Part shown: positions 1-9,197 of the stretch, piece after piece
Layout of the letters: the number at the start of each line of letters is the position of its first letter
Position numbering within the stretch: position 1 is the stretch's first letter
Origin: a virus
Strand: one strand, 5' to 3'
Length of the DNA stretch: 24,116 bases
IMG/VR virus record: IMGVR_UViG_3300025413_000126
Coordinates: 1 to 24,116 of that record
The notes under the pieces: model-generated
Told to the model about the DNA's origin: nothing
The model's database searches: none
Seen by the model: only the letters and a program-made list of their open reading frames with translations
Program-made: the position numbers and the translations under genes

Positions 1-2
1 CT

Positions 3-1247
3 AGTATCAGTGGTAATTCTTTAACTATTGGTCAAATTACTGGAGCATTAGGTTATACTCCGTTGTCAACAAACAGTTTGAGTATAATAACAAACGGTGC
101 TAGCGGAAATGGATCGTTGAGTTATCTAAACAATGTGTTTACATTTACTCCTCCAGCTCCTTATAGTTTACCAACAGCAAGTGCATTAGTGCTTGGCGGA
201 GTCAAAGTAGATGGAACTAGTATTACAATTAACGGTGGCATAATTAGTGCAACACCTTATAGTTTACCAACTGCAACAACTGGTGTACTTGGTGGTGTTA
301 AAGTAGATGGTTCAACTATTACAATTAATAATGGCGTGATTAGCAGTGTTGGCGGCTATACATTACCGACAGCAACAACAAGTGTACTAGGCGGCGTTAA
401 AGTAGACGGATCAACCATTTCAATTACTAATGGAATCATTAGTGCCAACTATACAAATTATACATTGCCAACTGCTACAACAAATATTTTAGGTGGTGTT
501 AAAGTAGACGGAACCACTATTACAATTAGTAATGGAGTAATTAGTAGTGCTAGTGCTTATTCATTACCAACAGCTACTACGAGTATATTAGGTGGTGTAA
601 AAGTTGATGGAACTACTATTACAATCAACGGTGGCGGCGTAATTAGTTCTGCTCAATATACTTTGCCAACAGCAAGCACAACAGTTTCTGGCGGAATTAA
701 AATTGATGGATCAACTTTAACATTTAATGGCAGCGGTCAATTAGTTGCTAATTATACAAATTATTCATTACCAACTGCAACAACTGGTGTACTTGGTGGT
801 GTTAAAGTTGACGGTTCTACAATTACTATTAGTAATGGTGTAATTAGTTCAGTACAACCAACTGGATTACAAAGTCGTTCAACTGTACAAGTAATAACAG
901 GCAGCCTTGCTTATCAATCTTATACGTTGACTAATACAGCAATGGCCAAAGGATATGTTTTATACAGTATACAAGTTAATGCAGGAGCATGGGTAACAGT
1001 TTACACAAGTTCTACAGCACAATCGAATGATGCTTCAAGAGCAATTACAACAGATCCAACACCAGGTAGTGGTGTTGTAGCGGAAGCAATAACAACAACT
1101 GCAACAACAACATATTTTACACCTGCAGTTTATGGATATAACGCAGATCCTTCAATTAGTTCAACAACTTATTTGAAAGTTTACAATAATAGTGGGTCAT
1201 CAAATACTATTACAGTAACATTAACATATCTTAAATTAGAAGTATAA
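3..1247 (+). CDS. Tail fibre / receptor-binding-like protein, 5'-truncated by the window edge
   Basis: The frame is open from the left edge. The 60 bases before the TTG at 63 already encode fibre-like sequence ending in the motif GYTP, common in phage fibres, so TTG63 is not the start and the true start lies outside the window. Seven tandem units of about 31 residues follow, each of the form Y-[ST]-LPTA...LGGVKVDG-[ST]-TITI..G.ISS, consistent with a repetitive beta-structured fibre shaft. The last ~125 residues are a different, non-repetitive domain with a GYVLYSIQ...GAWVTVY pattern that resembles C-terminal domains of marine myovirus fibre proteins (from memory of the family). The sedolisin gene starts 1 base after its stop, so the two are probably co-translated. 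Exact fibre role and receptor are unknown. Confidence 0.8.
   Translation, partial: SISGNSLTIGQITGALGYTPLSTNSLSIITNGASGNGSLSYLNNVFTFTPPAPYSLPTASALVLGGVKVDGTSITINGGIISATPYSLPTATTGVLGGVKVDGSTITINNGVISSVGGYTLPTATTSVLGGVKVDGSTISITNGIISANYTNYTLPTATTNILGGVKVDGTTITISNGVISSASAYSLPTATTSILGGVKVDGTTITINGGGVISSAQYTLPTASTTVSGGIKIDGSTLTFNGSGQLVANYTNYSLPTATTGVLGGVKVDGSTITISNGVISSVQPTGLQSRSTVQVITGSLAYQSYTLTNTAMAKGYVLYSIQVNAGAWVTVYTSSTAQSNDASRAITTDPTPGSGVVAEAITTTATTTYFTPAVYGYNADPSISSTTYLKVYNNSGSSNTITVTLTYLKLEV
162..860 (+). repeat. Seven in-frame tandem repeats of a fibre-shaft unit
   Basis: Seven consecutive coding units of about 93-105 bases, each beginning with codons for Y-S/T-LPTA. Most have diverged at synonymous sites, but units 2 and 7 share an exact 41-base stretch (264-304 and 768-808), pointing to recent duplication or gene conversion. 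Unit 6 is the most divergent (SGGIKIDG instead of LGGVKVDG). Confidence 0.9.
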
Positions 1248-1248
1248 C

Positions 1249-2475
1249 ATGGACTTTAAACCAGCTAACCTTGTTCTAGTAACTGTAACAGATCCTGATA
1301 CAGGAGCAGTGCCAAATGCACTGCCTGTTAACGGATATCTTACCCCGCCACAAATTGCCACAGCATACGGATTACCGGCAAGCACTGGATATGGAGTTAA
1401 AATTGGAATTATCAGTCTTGGTGGTGGGTTTTTACAAAGCGACCTTAATAAATCTTTTGCCGATTTACAAACTGCTGGACTAATAGCATCAACTCTTACA
1501 GTTCCGACAATACAACAAAAATTATTTGATGGCGCAACAGGAACTTTTAGTGCTGGTGATAATTCAAGTGGAGAAAATACTGTTGATATTTTTTGTATAG
1601 CTACTATGGTGCCACAAGCTAATATAACTATATATATTGGACAAACTTGGGCTAGTCCTATTAATCAAGCTATAGCAGATGGTTGTCATATAATTAGCAT
1701 TAGTTGGGGAACTTCTGAATCTAGTGATTTTTTATCAACACAATTTTCTACAGCACTTAATAACAAACAAACAATACTTATTGCATCCGGAGATTCGGGA
1801 TCTGAATGGTACACAGGTGCAGGCGGATTATCGGTTGGTTATCCAGAATCGAGCCCGTTAGTAATTTCAGTAGGCGGCACCAAACTTACACTAACAGGTG
1901 CTAATGCTAGGTCGGCAGAAACAGATGATAATAGAGATTCAAATTTTGGAACAACTTGGGGCGGCGGCGGAGGCCTAAGTACATTATTTTCTTTACCAAG
2001 TTGGCAAAATGGATTAAACTATACAAAAATTACAAATGGAGTCACAGGAAGTCCTACTGCATTAACAGTAAGAGGAGTTCCTGATATTTCAGCTCCAATG
2101 AATGTATATTCATTATATTTTAATGGTTCAATATCTGGCTACGGCGGCACAAGTCTAGCATGTCCTGTAATGGCCGGAATGTTAGCCAGATTCCAACAAC
2201 TTACTGGAATACAAAGATCTAGTGTTGACTATAACACACTTTTTTACTCTAATCCTAATGCATTCTATGATATTACAGTAGGATCTAATAATGATGTAAT
2301 TACTACAGGGTATGCAGGAACAACAGGATGGGACTGTGTTACAGGCTTAGGACCACCGACAGGAACGACACTTTATACTAAAATTCGACCAAATGTAACT
2401 TTCCCTAAACAAAATTATGGATTTCGCCCGGCATCGGGTGCAGTATATCCAAGAAAAACAACAGGTGCTCGATAG
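1249..2475 (+). CDS. Sedolisin-family (S53) serine peptidase, no propeptide
   Basis: 408 aa. The catalytic pattern of sedolisins is complete: Glu109 and Asp113 spaced E-x3-D within SSGENTVDIF, the oxyanion Asp182 in ASGDSGS, and the nucleophile Ser302 in GGTSLACP (family consensus SGTSxxxP). The C-terminal calcium site also looks intact: FYDITVG with Asp341-Ile342, and GWDCVTGLG with Asp362. Family members are usually secreted and made with an N-terminal propeptide of roughly 150-200 residues. Here the catalytic domain begins by about residue 30 (LTPPQIATAYGLP) and no signal peptide is visible. A tail of about 30 residues after the domain ends in GAVYPRKTTGAR. The gene sits between fibre genes, 1 base after the first. 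A virion-associated protease acting on fibres or on host surface protein is inference. Confidence 0.9.
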   Translation: MDFKPANLVLVTVTDPDTGAVPNALPVNGYLTPPQIATAYGLPASTGYGVKIGIISLGGGFLQSDLNKSFADLQTAGLIASTLTVPTIQQKLFDGATGTFSAGDNSSGENTVDIFCIATMVPQANITIYIGQTWASPINQAIADGCHIISISWGTSESSDFLSTQFSTALNNKQTILIASGDSGSEWYTGAGGLSVGYPESSPLVISVGGTKLTLTGANARSAETDDNRDSNFGTTWGGGGGLSTLFSLPSWQNGLNYTKITNGVTGSPTALTVRGVPDISAPMNVYSLYFNGSISGYGGTSLACPVMAGMLARFQQLTGIQRSSVDYNTLFYSNPNAFYDITVGSNNDVITTGYAGTTGWDCVTGLGPPTGTTLYTKIRPNVTFPKQNYGFRPASGAVYPRKTTGAR

Positions 2476-2499
2476 TTAAACTAGCACATAATTGATACG

Positions 2500-2507
2500 G
2501 ATAAATA
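2500..2507 (+). promoter_or_regulatory. T4-type late promoter candidate (GATAAATA)
   Basis: GATAAATA differs from the T4 late core TATAAATA at one base. It lies in the 52-base gap after the peptidase gene, 20 bases before the next ATG, with an AGAGAG-like Shine-Dalgarno sequence between. The same octamer recurs at 6707-6714 in the same gene block. Confidence 0.6.
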
Positions 2508-2527
2508 TAAGATAAAGAGAGATTGAT

Positions 2528-3136
2528 ATGCAGACTAAAGACGCAACAGGAATACATATTGAGGGACATATTAAAATATATGACCCTGAATCTAAAGAAA
2601 TCTACATTGACAAACGCAATGCAATTCACTATGAAAACATTAGTGTAGCTTTGGCTCAAAGCCTAGCAGATAGCGGCAACGGTTTTGTTTACAATATGGC
2701 CTTTGGTAACGGCGGAACTAGTATCGATCCAACAGGAATTATTACATACCTTACACCAAACACTAGCGGAACAAATGCTAGTCTTTACAACCAAACATAC
2801 GCAAAAGTAGTCAATCAAAATAGTGCAAACAATACAGACCCTAGTAGAAATTTTATAGAAACACGACACACAACTGGAACAAATTATACAGATTTGTTTG
2901 TAACTTGTTTGTTAGATTATGGAGAGCCTAGTACTCAAAGTGCTTTTGATGTAGTGAACAACAGCAACAGTCAGTTTGTGTTCGATGAATTAGGTCTGCA
3001 AGCCTATAATGCCAACGGGTCATATCTACTATTGACACATGTTATTTTCCATCCTGTACTAAAAAGTCTTAATCGATTAGTTCAGATTGATTATACAGTA
3101 CGTATTCAAAGTTTAACTGGATTGGTAGGAGTATAA
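2528..3136 (+). CDS. Virion structural protein, conserved in marine T4-like phages
   Basis: 202 aa; no signal peptide or membrane segment seen. The N-terminus (HIEGHIKIYDPESKEIYIDK, then RNAIHYENIS) resembles structural proteins encoded beside fibre genes in marine myoviruses (recognised from memory, no search run). The middle is rich in Asn, Thr and Ser, and the C-terminus is beta-like, ending VQIDYTVRIQSLTG. The start is the ATG 20 bases after the late-promoter-like octamer. The gene ends 3 bases before the collar-domain fibre gene. It may be a baseplate- or fibre-attachment component, but nothing visible decides this. Confidence 0.65.
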   Translation: MQTKDATGIHIEGHIKIYDPESKEIYIDKRNAIHYENISVALAQSLADSGNGFVYNMAFGNGGTSIDPTGIITYLTPNTSGTNASLYNQTYAKVVNQNSANNTDPSRNFIETRHTTGTNYTDLFVTCLLDYGEPSTQSAFDVVNNSNSQFVFDELGLQAYNANGSYLLLTHVIFHPVLKSLNRLVQIDYTVRIQSLTGLVGV

Positions 3137-3139
3137 TAG

Positions 3140-5557
3140 ATGACTTATCAAGTTACATTTACGCAATCTAATAATCCTGACAAACCACCAATTACAGTTG
3201 CCGACGGTACTATCAATAGTACTACCAGTATTAACTTTGTTGGTAAAAATTACGCAGGCTATGGAGCAGTTATTGCCACTGACATGCTACACATGTTGGA
3301 AAATTTTGCTAATGATACTGCTCCAGTTAACCCTGTTCAAGGACAACTGTGGTTTGATACTGCTAGCGGAATTAATTTATTAAAAGTTTATGACGGCACT
3401 ACTTGGCAACCAGCTGGTAGCCTTAAAAAAGCTACAAGTGCTCCAGCTGCCGCATTAGCAGGCGACTTATGGGTTAACACAAATACAAGTCAGTTGTTTT
3501 TATATTCAGGCAGTACTTGGGTATTAGTTGGTCCTCAATATAGTGCAGGGCTAACTTCAGGACCTGTAGTAGAATCAATTGTAGACACTACCAATGTTAG
3601 CCATAATGTTGTAACTATCTATGCCAGCAGTAGCGCAAGTACTACTGTAAGTTATCGTGTAGCAATTATAAGCGAAGATGCATTTACACCTAAAGCCGCA
3701 ATTAGCGGATTTCCTACAATTAATACTGGAATTAATATTGCCAGTAAAAAAACAGTAGCAGATACTGGTAGTGCATATACTGGCTTATGGGGAACAGCTA
3801 GTTCAGCAGACGCTTTGTTAATAAACGGTGCGGCTGTAGCTAGTTCAAATTTTTTACGCAGTGATATTGCTACTATTGCCAATAACACAATTAGTGTTCG
3901 TAATGATGGCGGTATAACAATAGGTGCTAACTTAGGATTTAATATTGGTATCAATGCCAATACTACATTGTTTTATAGTAAGAATAGTGGAAATCCTATT
4001 GAATTTTCTTTAAACAATAATGGAACAGTAGGCGTTGCATTACATTTAACTGCAAATGCTAGACTAGGTATTGGTAATAGTAATACTAATCCACAAGGAA
4101 CACTAGATGTTATCGGTGGTGCTTACATAAAAGATGATCCTAGTTCTCAAGCAACTGCATGGACAAGTCAAACCGCAGTAACCGCAGGGCAATATCTTAG
4201 TGTTAACATCAGCGGAACATACAATTATTATCAAGTAGTTACAAGTGGTACTACTGGTACAGTTAGTCCAGTAGATACTACCGGTTCAAATGTATCAGAT
4301 GGTAGTGCAACTATCAAATGGATTGGAATTGTTCCAAGTAGTCCAGTACCAGGAAGACTAATTGTCCAAGGAACTACAGACGTTGGTGCTACAAGTACCG
4401 GCCCATTTGATGTGGGCGGTGCAAGCATTCAAACAGCGGGTGGACTACAAGTTGCAAAACAGGCAACATTTGGCGGAAACATAACAGCTAACGGTGTTAT
4501 TTCTGTTAATAGTTTAGACAGCAACAGTAATCCTGTAGCGGGAACAGTAATTCAACCAGGAACAGACAGCGCCGCCAACCAATATGACATTGGTTCTGTA
4601 TCAAGACCTTTTAGAAATATTTTTGCACAAACATTTAGTGGTAACTTTAGTGGTACATTAAATGGTGCTACACTAACAGGTAGTCAAGGCGTGGCGGCCA
4701 GTGCGGCAAAATTACAATCAGTTACTACATTACAGTTACAAGGTGATGTAACTAGTGATGGAGTAGAGTTTAACGGACAATCGTTAACTGGTACTCAACT
4801 GTTTACTACTAGTATTAATCAATCAATTATTACGAATAAGGTTGCAGCCACTGATTCTGTTCCTACTGACACATTCTTAGTCTATAGAAGTGGTACTGGA
4901 TTAATCAGTATGACTAAGAGTACACTATTAAATCATGTGGCCACAGTTCCTGTTGGTTGTATATTCCCTTACGCAGGTCCTGTTAGTAATATTCCTAATG
5001 GTTATTTGTTATGTGATGGTAGTGAAGTTAGAATTAGTCAATATTCTGCTTTATTTGCAGTAGTACAATATACATATAAAGCACCAGGATTACTAGTTGG
5101 ACAAAGTACATTCGGCCTACCAGACCTAAGAGGACGTTTCCCACTTGGTGCAGACAACATGAATAACGGTCTTGCTGTACCAAATAAAGACGGATCAGGC
5201 AATTTAATAACCGCAGGTGGCGGCGCAGCCAACAGAGTTACTGATGTAACAGCAGATACTGTAGGCGCAGGTGGTGGTAGCAATACAATTACACTAGCAA
5301 CAGCTAACTTACCCGATCATAAACATAATCTTAATGACGGTGTACAACAGTTCTATGCAGTTGGAGCTCCAAATAGTGCTACAGACCCAAGTACAAACAT
5401 TAGTTCAGGTAAGGGATTGACAACAACAGCACAAAGCGGTCAAGGATATGGATTGTCAGACAGTGGAAGTGTTGTTTCATCATCACATGCAACTCCGGTG
5501 GTAACAATGAATCCATACCAAACTATTAATTACATAATTTTCACTGGTGTACTATAA
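3140..5557 (+). CDS. Tail fibre protein with C-terminal tail-collar domain
   Basis: 805 aa. Residues 1-130 are an N-terminal module shared with the next two genes: DGTINSTTSINFVGKNYAGYG, LENFAN and GQLWFDT, then a second GDLWVNT...QLFLYSG repeat. This shared module probably docks each fibre to a common partner (inference). The middle is a long Ser/Thr/Asn/Gly-rich shaft. At about residues 600-675 there is a phage tail-collar domain: VPVGCIFPYAG, GYLLCDGSEV and FGLPDLRGRFPLGAD. The end (MNPYQTINYIIFTG) is the usual close of collar-type fibre tips, which often bind the receptor. Its stop shares a base with the next start (TAATG). Confidence 0.85.
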   Translation: MTYQVTFTQSNNPDKPPITVADGTINSTTSINFVGKNYAGYGAVIATDMLHMLENFANDTAPVNPVQGQLWFDTASGINLLKVYDGTTWQPAGSLKKATSAPAAALAGDLWVNTNTSQLFLYSGSTWVLVGPQYSAGLTSGPVVESIVDTTNVSHNVVTIYASSSASTTVSYRVAIISEDAFTPKAAISGFPTINTGINIASKKTVADTGSAYTGLWGTASSADALLINGAAVASSNFLRSDIATIANNTISVRNDGGITIGANLGFNIGINANTTLFYSKNSGNPIEFSLNNNGTVGVALHLTANARLGIGNSNTNPQGTLDVIGGAYIKDDPSSQATAWTSQTAVTAGQYLSVNISGTYNYYQVVTSGTTGTVSPVDTTGSNVSDGSATIKWIGIVPSSPVPGRLIVQGTTDVGATSTGPFDVGGASIQTAGGLQVAKQATFGGNITANGVISVNSLDSNSNPVAGTVIQPGTDSAANQYDIGSVSRPFRNIFAQTFSGNFSGTLNGATLTGSQGVAASAAKLQSVTTLQLQGDVTSDGVEFNGQSLTGTQLFTTSINQSIITNKVAATDSVPTDTFLVYRSGTGLISMTKSTLLNHVATVPVGCIFPYAGPVSNIPNGYLLCDGSEVRISQYSALFAVVQYTYKAPGLLVGQSTFGLPDLRGRFPLGADNMNNGLAVPNKDGSGNLITAGGGAANRVTDVTADTVGAGGGSNTITLATANLPDHKHNLNDGVQQFYAVGAPNSATDPSTNISSGKGLTTTAQSGQGYGLSDSGSVVSSSHATPVVTMNPYQTINYIIFTGVL

Positions 5558-6690
5558 TGAGTTATACAATACAACTAACAAACGGCAACACATTAACTGA
5601 ATTAATTGATGGAACAATTAATCAAACAGCCACTGACCTTACTCTGATTGGTAAAAATGCTACTGGATATGGATTGTACGTCAATGATAACTTCATTCAC
5701 TTGTTAGAAAATTTTGCAAATACAAGTCAGCCTAATAATCCTATTATTGGACAACTATGGTTTGATACTACACAAAATAGATTAAAAGTTTATAACGGAA
5801 GCCAGTTTGTTGTTAGTGGCGGCACACTAATTAGTAGTACAGTACCTAGTAGTTTAACTACTGGAGATCTTTGGATTGACAGTGCAAACGGCCAATTATA
5901 TTTTAATGACGGTGTTGAAAACATTCTAGCAGGTCCTATATACTCTTCTGCCCAAGGCCAAAGCGGTTTTATTGTAGATTCTATTATTGACACTAACAAA
6001 CTTGCACATACAGTAACTTATTTGTATAACGGCGGTAATTTATTAGGTATATTTGCATCAGAATCGTTTACTCCTGCTAGTGCAATTGGTGGATTTACTG
6101 GAAGTATTAGTATAGGATTTAACGTTAGTAGTTTAACAGGTGTAGAATTTAACGTTCCAGTTTTAACTGCTAATAATTTATTAGGACAAGATGGTGTTAC
6201 TTTATATTCTGCTAGTAGTTTTGTAACAACATCTGGTAATAGCACAATTAGCGCAGGAACATTAACAGTACAAAATAGTGCAGTTAACCCAGCTTTAATA
6301 CTAGGTCCAGGTAGTAACAGCGAAATTAATGTTTCGCCGGTACTATTCCAGATACAATCGAACTCATCAAATCAGAATTTTCAAATATCTACTTTAAATG
6401 GCAACGGTTTAAATTCTGCGTTATATGTTAATGCACAGAACAATTTTGTTGGAATATTTACAGGTAGTCCTCAACATACATTAGATGTAGCTGGAACTAT
6501 TAATAGTTCAGGAGCAATTAGCACTGGTACAGGGTTAACCACACCAACATTAAGTGTAACTACTACTGGAAATGCACCGGCTAGTGCAACTAGTACTGGT
6601 ACAAAAGGGCAAATTGTATGGGACGCTAATTACATATATGTGTGTACAGCAACAAACACTTGGCGCAGAGCGGCTCTAAGTAGCTGGTAA
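5557..6690 (+). CDS. Fibre protein with shared N-terminal module (paralogue 2)
   Basis: 377 aa. The first ~120 residues are paralogous to those of the two flanking fibre genes (DGTINQT...LIGKNATGYG, LLENFAN, GQLWFDTTQNRLKVYNG, GDLWIDSANGQLYF). The rest is a shorter shaft containing a HTLDVAGTINSSG segment and ending in WRRAALSSW, in the manner of many marine phage fibre proteins. It lacks the collar domain. The start overlaps the upstream stop by one base. It is probably a second, shorter fibre or an alternative adhesin; the receptor is unknown. Confidence 0.75.
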   Translation: MSYTIQLTNGNTLTELIDGTINQTATDLTLIGKNATGYGLYVNDNFIHLLENFANTSQPNNPIIGQLWFDTTQNRLKVYNGSQFVVSGGTLISSTVPSSLTTGDLWIDSANGQLYFNDGVENILAGPIYSSAQGQSGFIVDSIIDTNKLAHTVTYLYNGGNLLGIFASESFTPASAIGGFTGSISIGFNVSSLTGVEFNVPVLTANNLLGQDGVTLYSASSFVTTSGNSTISAGTLTVQNSAVNPALILGPGSNSEINVSPVLFQIQSNSSNQNFQISTLNGNGLNSALYVNAQNNFVGIFTGSPQHTLDVAGTINSSGAISTGTGLTTPTLSVTTTGNAPASATSTGTKGQIVWDANYIYVCTATNTWRRAALSSW

Positions 6691-6706
6691 TAACAGTTAA
6701 AACAAT

Positions 6707-6714
6707 GATAAATA
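6707..6714 (+). promoter_or_regulatory. T4-type late promoter candidate (GATAAATA)
   Basis: Same octamer as at 2500-2507, in the 48-base gap before the third fibre gene, 24 bases upstream of its ATG. A clear AGGAG lies at 6731-6735. Two identical octamers in the only sizeable gaps of the late block support a real late-transcription signal. Confidence 0.6.
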
Positions 6715-6738
6715 CTCAAGAATAAGGAAACAGGAGCA

Positions 6739-8229
6739 ATGGCATATACAATCAATCACTATAACGGAACGTTACTTGTAACAGTCGCCGACGGTACTGT
6801 TGATGCTACCACAGATTTAAAATTAGTTGGTAAAAATTACGCAGGTTACGGATCAATTCAGAACGAAAATTTTGTCTATTTGCTAGAAAATTTTGCTAAT
6901 AGTACTGCTCCTGCTAGCCCATTAACTGGACAAATTTGGTTCGATAGTGGCAACAGCAAATTGAAATTTTGGGACGGTAATCAATTCCGTACTACTGGCG
7001 GTGCTGAAATTGGGTCAGTAGCACCAAGCGGCTTAACAATAGGCGATTTTTGGTTTGATACTACAACTAATCAGTTGTTTGCGTGGGGCGGAACTAGCTT
7101 TACTTTAATTGGACCCCAAGCAGTAGCTGGTTCAGCTACTACTGAAATGTTAAGTACTAGTGTTAAAGACACATTTGGTACAAGCCATACTGTAATTGAA
7201 GCTATTGATAACGGACAAACTATTTTTATTGTTAGTGCTGACAGTGCATTTACTCTAGATAGTACTGTAAACCCTATTACTGGTTTCACACAAATACAGC
7301 AAGGTGTAACATTAGTTAATACAAACAATGGTTCACAGCCTGGACAAACACAAAGCAGTCACAGATTCTGGGGTACAGCTACAAATGCTGATCGTTTGGG
7401 CGGTCAATTAGCTAGCAATTATGTTCAAGCAGGCAGTGCATCTTTTAGCACAGTTGTTAACTTTGCAGACGTTGGCTATACCGTTGGTAATCCTGTTGCA
7501 CGTTTACGTGTATTTAATAATAACAGTAGTACACCTACTATTCAAAACGAAAGCAACAATACTATTGTTTTCCAAACAACAAATAATGCAACAACATTAA
7601 CTCCACTACAATTAGTTAACTCAGATGTATTACCAGGTGTTACTGCAACTAGTAATTTAGGTAATGGATCTTACTCTTGGTTAAGTGTAACAGCTACTAA
7701 TTTTTACGGAACAGCTACTAATGCTAATAATTTAGTTATTGGTGGAACTGCTTACGCAGGAAGCGTATCAACAAGTCCTGGTACAGTTGTTGCTCGTGAT
7801 GGTAGCGGTAATATTAATGCTAATACATTTAACGGTGCAAGTACAACAAGCTACTACGCTGACTTGGCAGAAAAATACTTAACACAAGAAGAATATCCAC
7901 CAGGAACAGTAGTTTGTGTAGGCGGGTCAGCTGAAGTTGTAGCGGCAAGTTATGGCGATAAACCAATTGGGGCTATCAGTACAAACCCAGCTTATAAGAT
8001 GAATTCTGCACTAGAAGGCGGCCAGTATGTAGCACTTAAAGGTCGTATTCCAGTTAGAGTAGTTGGCGGATGCAGTAAAGGAGATCAAATGGCAGCTTAC
8101 GGTCACGGATTAGCTGTAAGTATGAATGTCATGTTTAGCCCAGATGATACAGTACCTATTTGTTTTGCTGTTGCTCTTGAAGATTGTTCTGAGAGCGGTG
8201 AAACACTAGTTGAATGCGTAATACTTTAA
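6739..8229 (+). CDS. Fibre protein with shared N-terminus and C-terminal 'DLAEKY' domain (paralogue 3)
   Basis: 496 aa. The N-terminus again carries the fibre module (VADGTVDATTDLKLVGKNYA, LLENFAN, GQIWFDS, GDFWFDTTTNQLF). From about residue 371 a distinct domain begins (YYADLAEKYLTQEEYPPGTV) and continues with PIGAISTNPAYKMN, VALKGRIPVRVVG and GDQMAAYG. This domain is common at the ends of phage fibre proteins; in some relatives it is linked to self-cleavage or chaperoning, but no catalytic residue can be assigned here. The start follows AGGAG at good spacing and a late-promoter-like octamer. Confidence 0.8.
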   Translation: MAYTINHYNGTLLVTVADGTVDATTDLKLVGKNYAGYGSIQNENFVYLLENFANSTAPASPLTGQIWFDSGNSKLKFWDGNQFRTTGGAEIGSVAPSGLTIGDFWFDTTTNQLFAWGGTSFTLIGPQAVAGSATTEMLSTSVKDTFGTSHTVIEAIDNGQTIFIVSADSAFTLDSTVNPITGFTQIQQGVTLVNTNNGSQPGQTQSSHRFWGTATNADRLGGQLASNYVQAGSASFSTVVNFADVGYTVGNPVARLRVFNNNSSTPTIQNESNNTIVFQTTNNATTLTPLQLVNSDVLPGVTATSNLGNGSYSWLSVTATNFYGTATNANNLVIGGTAYAGSVSTSPGTVVARDGSGNINANTFNGASTTSYYADLAEKYLTQEEYPPGTVVCVGGSAEVVAASYGDKPIGAISTNPAYKMNSALEGGQYVALKGRIPVRVVGGCSKGDQMAAYGHGLAVSMNVMFSPDDTVPICFAVALEDCSESGETLVECVIL

Positions 8230-8253
8230 AATAGAAGTTAAAAAGGATAAAAA

Positions 8254-9156
8254 ATGGCTGGACAAGGCACCCAAATACTTGCTAGTGACTTTAATGCAAT
8301 ACAGTCAATTATTGCTACAGTGTTAGGCGCTGGCTCAGGCACACTAGGATACGGACAAACAGTTACTAGTAGTCAAGTTGCTGTGGGACAAAAGATCACT
8401 GCGGCACAATGGATTGCATTAAGAAACGATTTACTTGCGGCTAGACAGCACCAAACTGGTAACAATGAAAGTGGAAATTTAACATTGCCTAATACAGGTA
8501 TACTTGTTAAATATTCAGACTGGAATGCTTATTATCAATATGCACAACTTATACAAACTAATGCACTAGTTCAACCTCCAGCTGGACAAGCATCACTAGC
8601 TACACTATCTTCTTCTCAAAGAACAACTGCATGGAATGGTACAATTAACCATACTGTAACTCTTAATTTTGGTAGTAATGCTAATGCAAGATATTACTTT
8701 AATTCAGGGAGTAATATACAATTTAGTGCAAACCTAACAAATATTCCAGTCGACGGTAGCCAAGCTAAAGGCAACGACTGGGCAACTTTGTTATCCAATA
8801 TGGGTACTATTACTATGAATTACAATAGCACTACAAATACTGGATCAGGAACTCCTGCAAGTAGTATTGGTTTTTATCAATTAACAACTAGCCCACAAAC
8901 TTTGTTTACTAAAGCTACAAGCAGTCCTACATATACACCGAACCAATATGATATATATGGACAAGTAGACGGTACTGGTAGTATTGTTACATTTACAATT
9001 TCTTTCCAAGATTTATCTGGTCAACCAAATGCTCCATGGGGAACAGATGAAAACGTAGAAGGTACTTTAACAAGTACAGTTCAAGGCTACTATGCTTCTG
9101 GTTCAAACGTTACAGTTGGCGGATATACTCCAAGTGTAACTAGTTCAGGACCTTAA
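8254..9156 (+). CDS. Putative virion structural protein
   Basis: 300 aa. The N-terminal ~110 residues look helical (LASDFNAIQSIIATVLG, KITAAQWIALRNDLLAARQH), and the rest is Thr/Ser/Gly/Asn-rich and beta-like (TINHTVTLNFGS, SIVTFTISFQDLSG). This helical-then-beta layout after the fibre genes is familiar from marine T4-like phages, where the proteins are annotated as structural or hypothetical. AAGG lies before the ATG. It is the last gene of the late block; a sigma70-like promoter follows within 20 bases. Function unknown. Confidence 0.6.
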   Translation: MAGQGTQILASDFNAIQSIIATVLGAGSGTLGYGQTVTSSQVAVGQKITAAQWIALRNDLLAARQHQTGNNESGNLTLPNTGILVKYSDWNAYYQYAQLIQTNALVQPPAGQASLATLSSSQRTTAWNGTINHTVTLNFGSNANARYYFNSGSNIQFSANLTNIPVDGSQAKGNDWATLLSNMGTITMNYNSTTNTGSGTPASSIGFYQLTTSPQTLFTKATSSPTYTPNQYDIYGQVDGTGSIVTFTISFQDLSGQPNAPWGTDENVEGTLTSTVQGYYASGSNVTVGGYTPSVTSSGP

Positions 9157-9168
9157 TTACCTAATCCA

Positions 9169-9197
9169 TTGACAAGATAATTAAAGTAGTATATTAT
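9169..9197 (+). promoter_or_regulatory. sigma70-type promoter for the glycosyltransferase cassette
   Basis: TTGACA (9169-9174), a 17-base spacer, then TATTAT (9192-9197): a perfect -35 and a 5/6 -10 in a 61-base gap. Transcription would start near 9204, just ahead of the GGAG at 9208-9211 and the ATG at 9218. The -10 covers the upstream TTG at 9197, which argues against that codon as a start. Confidence 0.8.

Noticed and set aside
63-65. TTG as the start of the first fibre gene
   Set aside because: The frame is open to base 3 and encodes fibre-like residues upstream, so the gene is cut by the window edge.
162-860. CRISPR-like periodic repeats
   Set aside because: Units are contiguous, in frame, diverged at synonymous sites and encode a regular fibre shaft; there are no constant repeats with unique spacers.
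2476-2527. tRNA or other structured RNA in the gaps
   Set aside because: The gaps are short and no cloverleaf or other RNA gene could be drawn in any of them; no gap without a gene exceeds about 80 bases.
2405-2659. 84-codon frame on the - strand
   Set aside because: It lies across the ends of two convincing + strand genes and the late-promoter gap, with no recognisable protein features.
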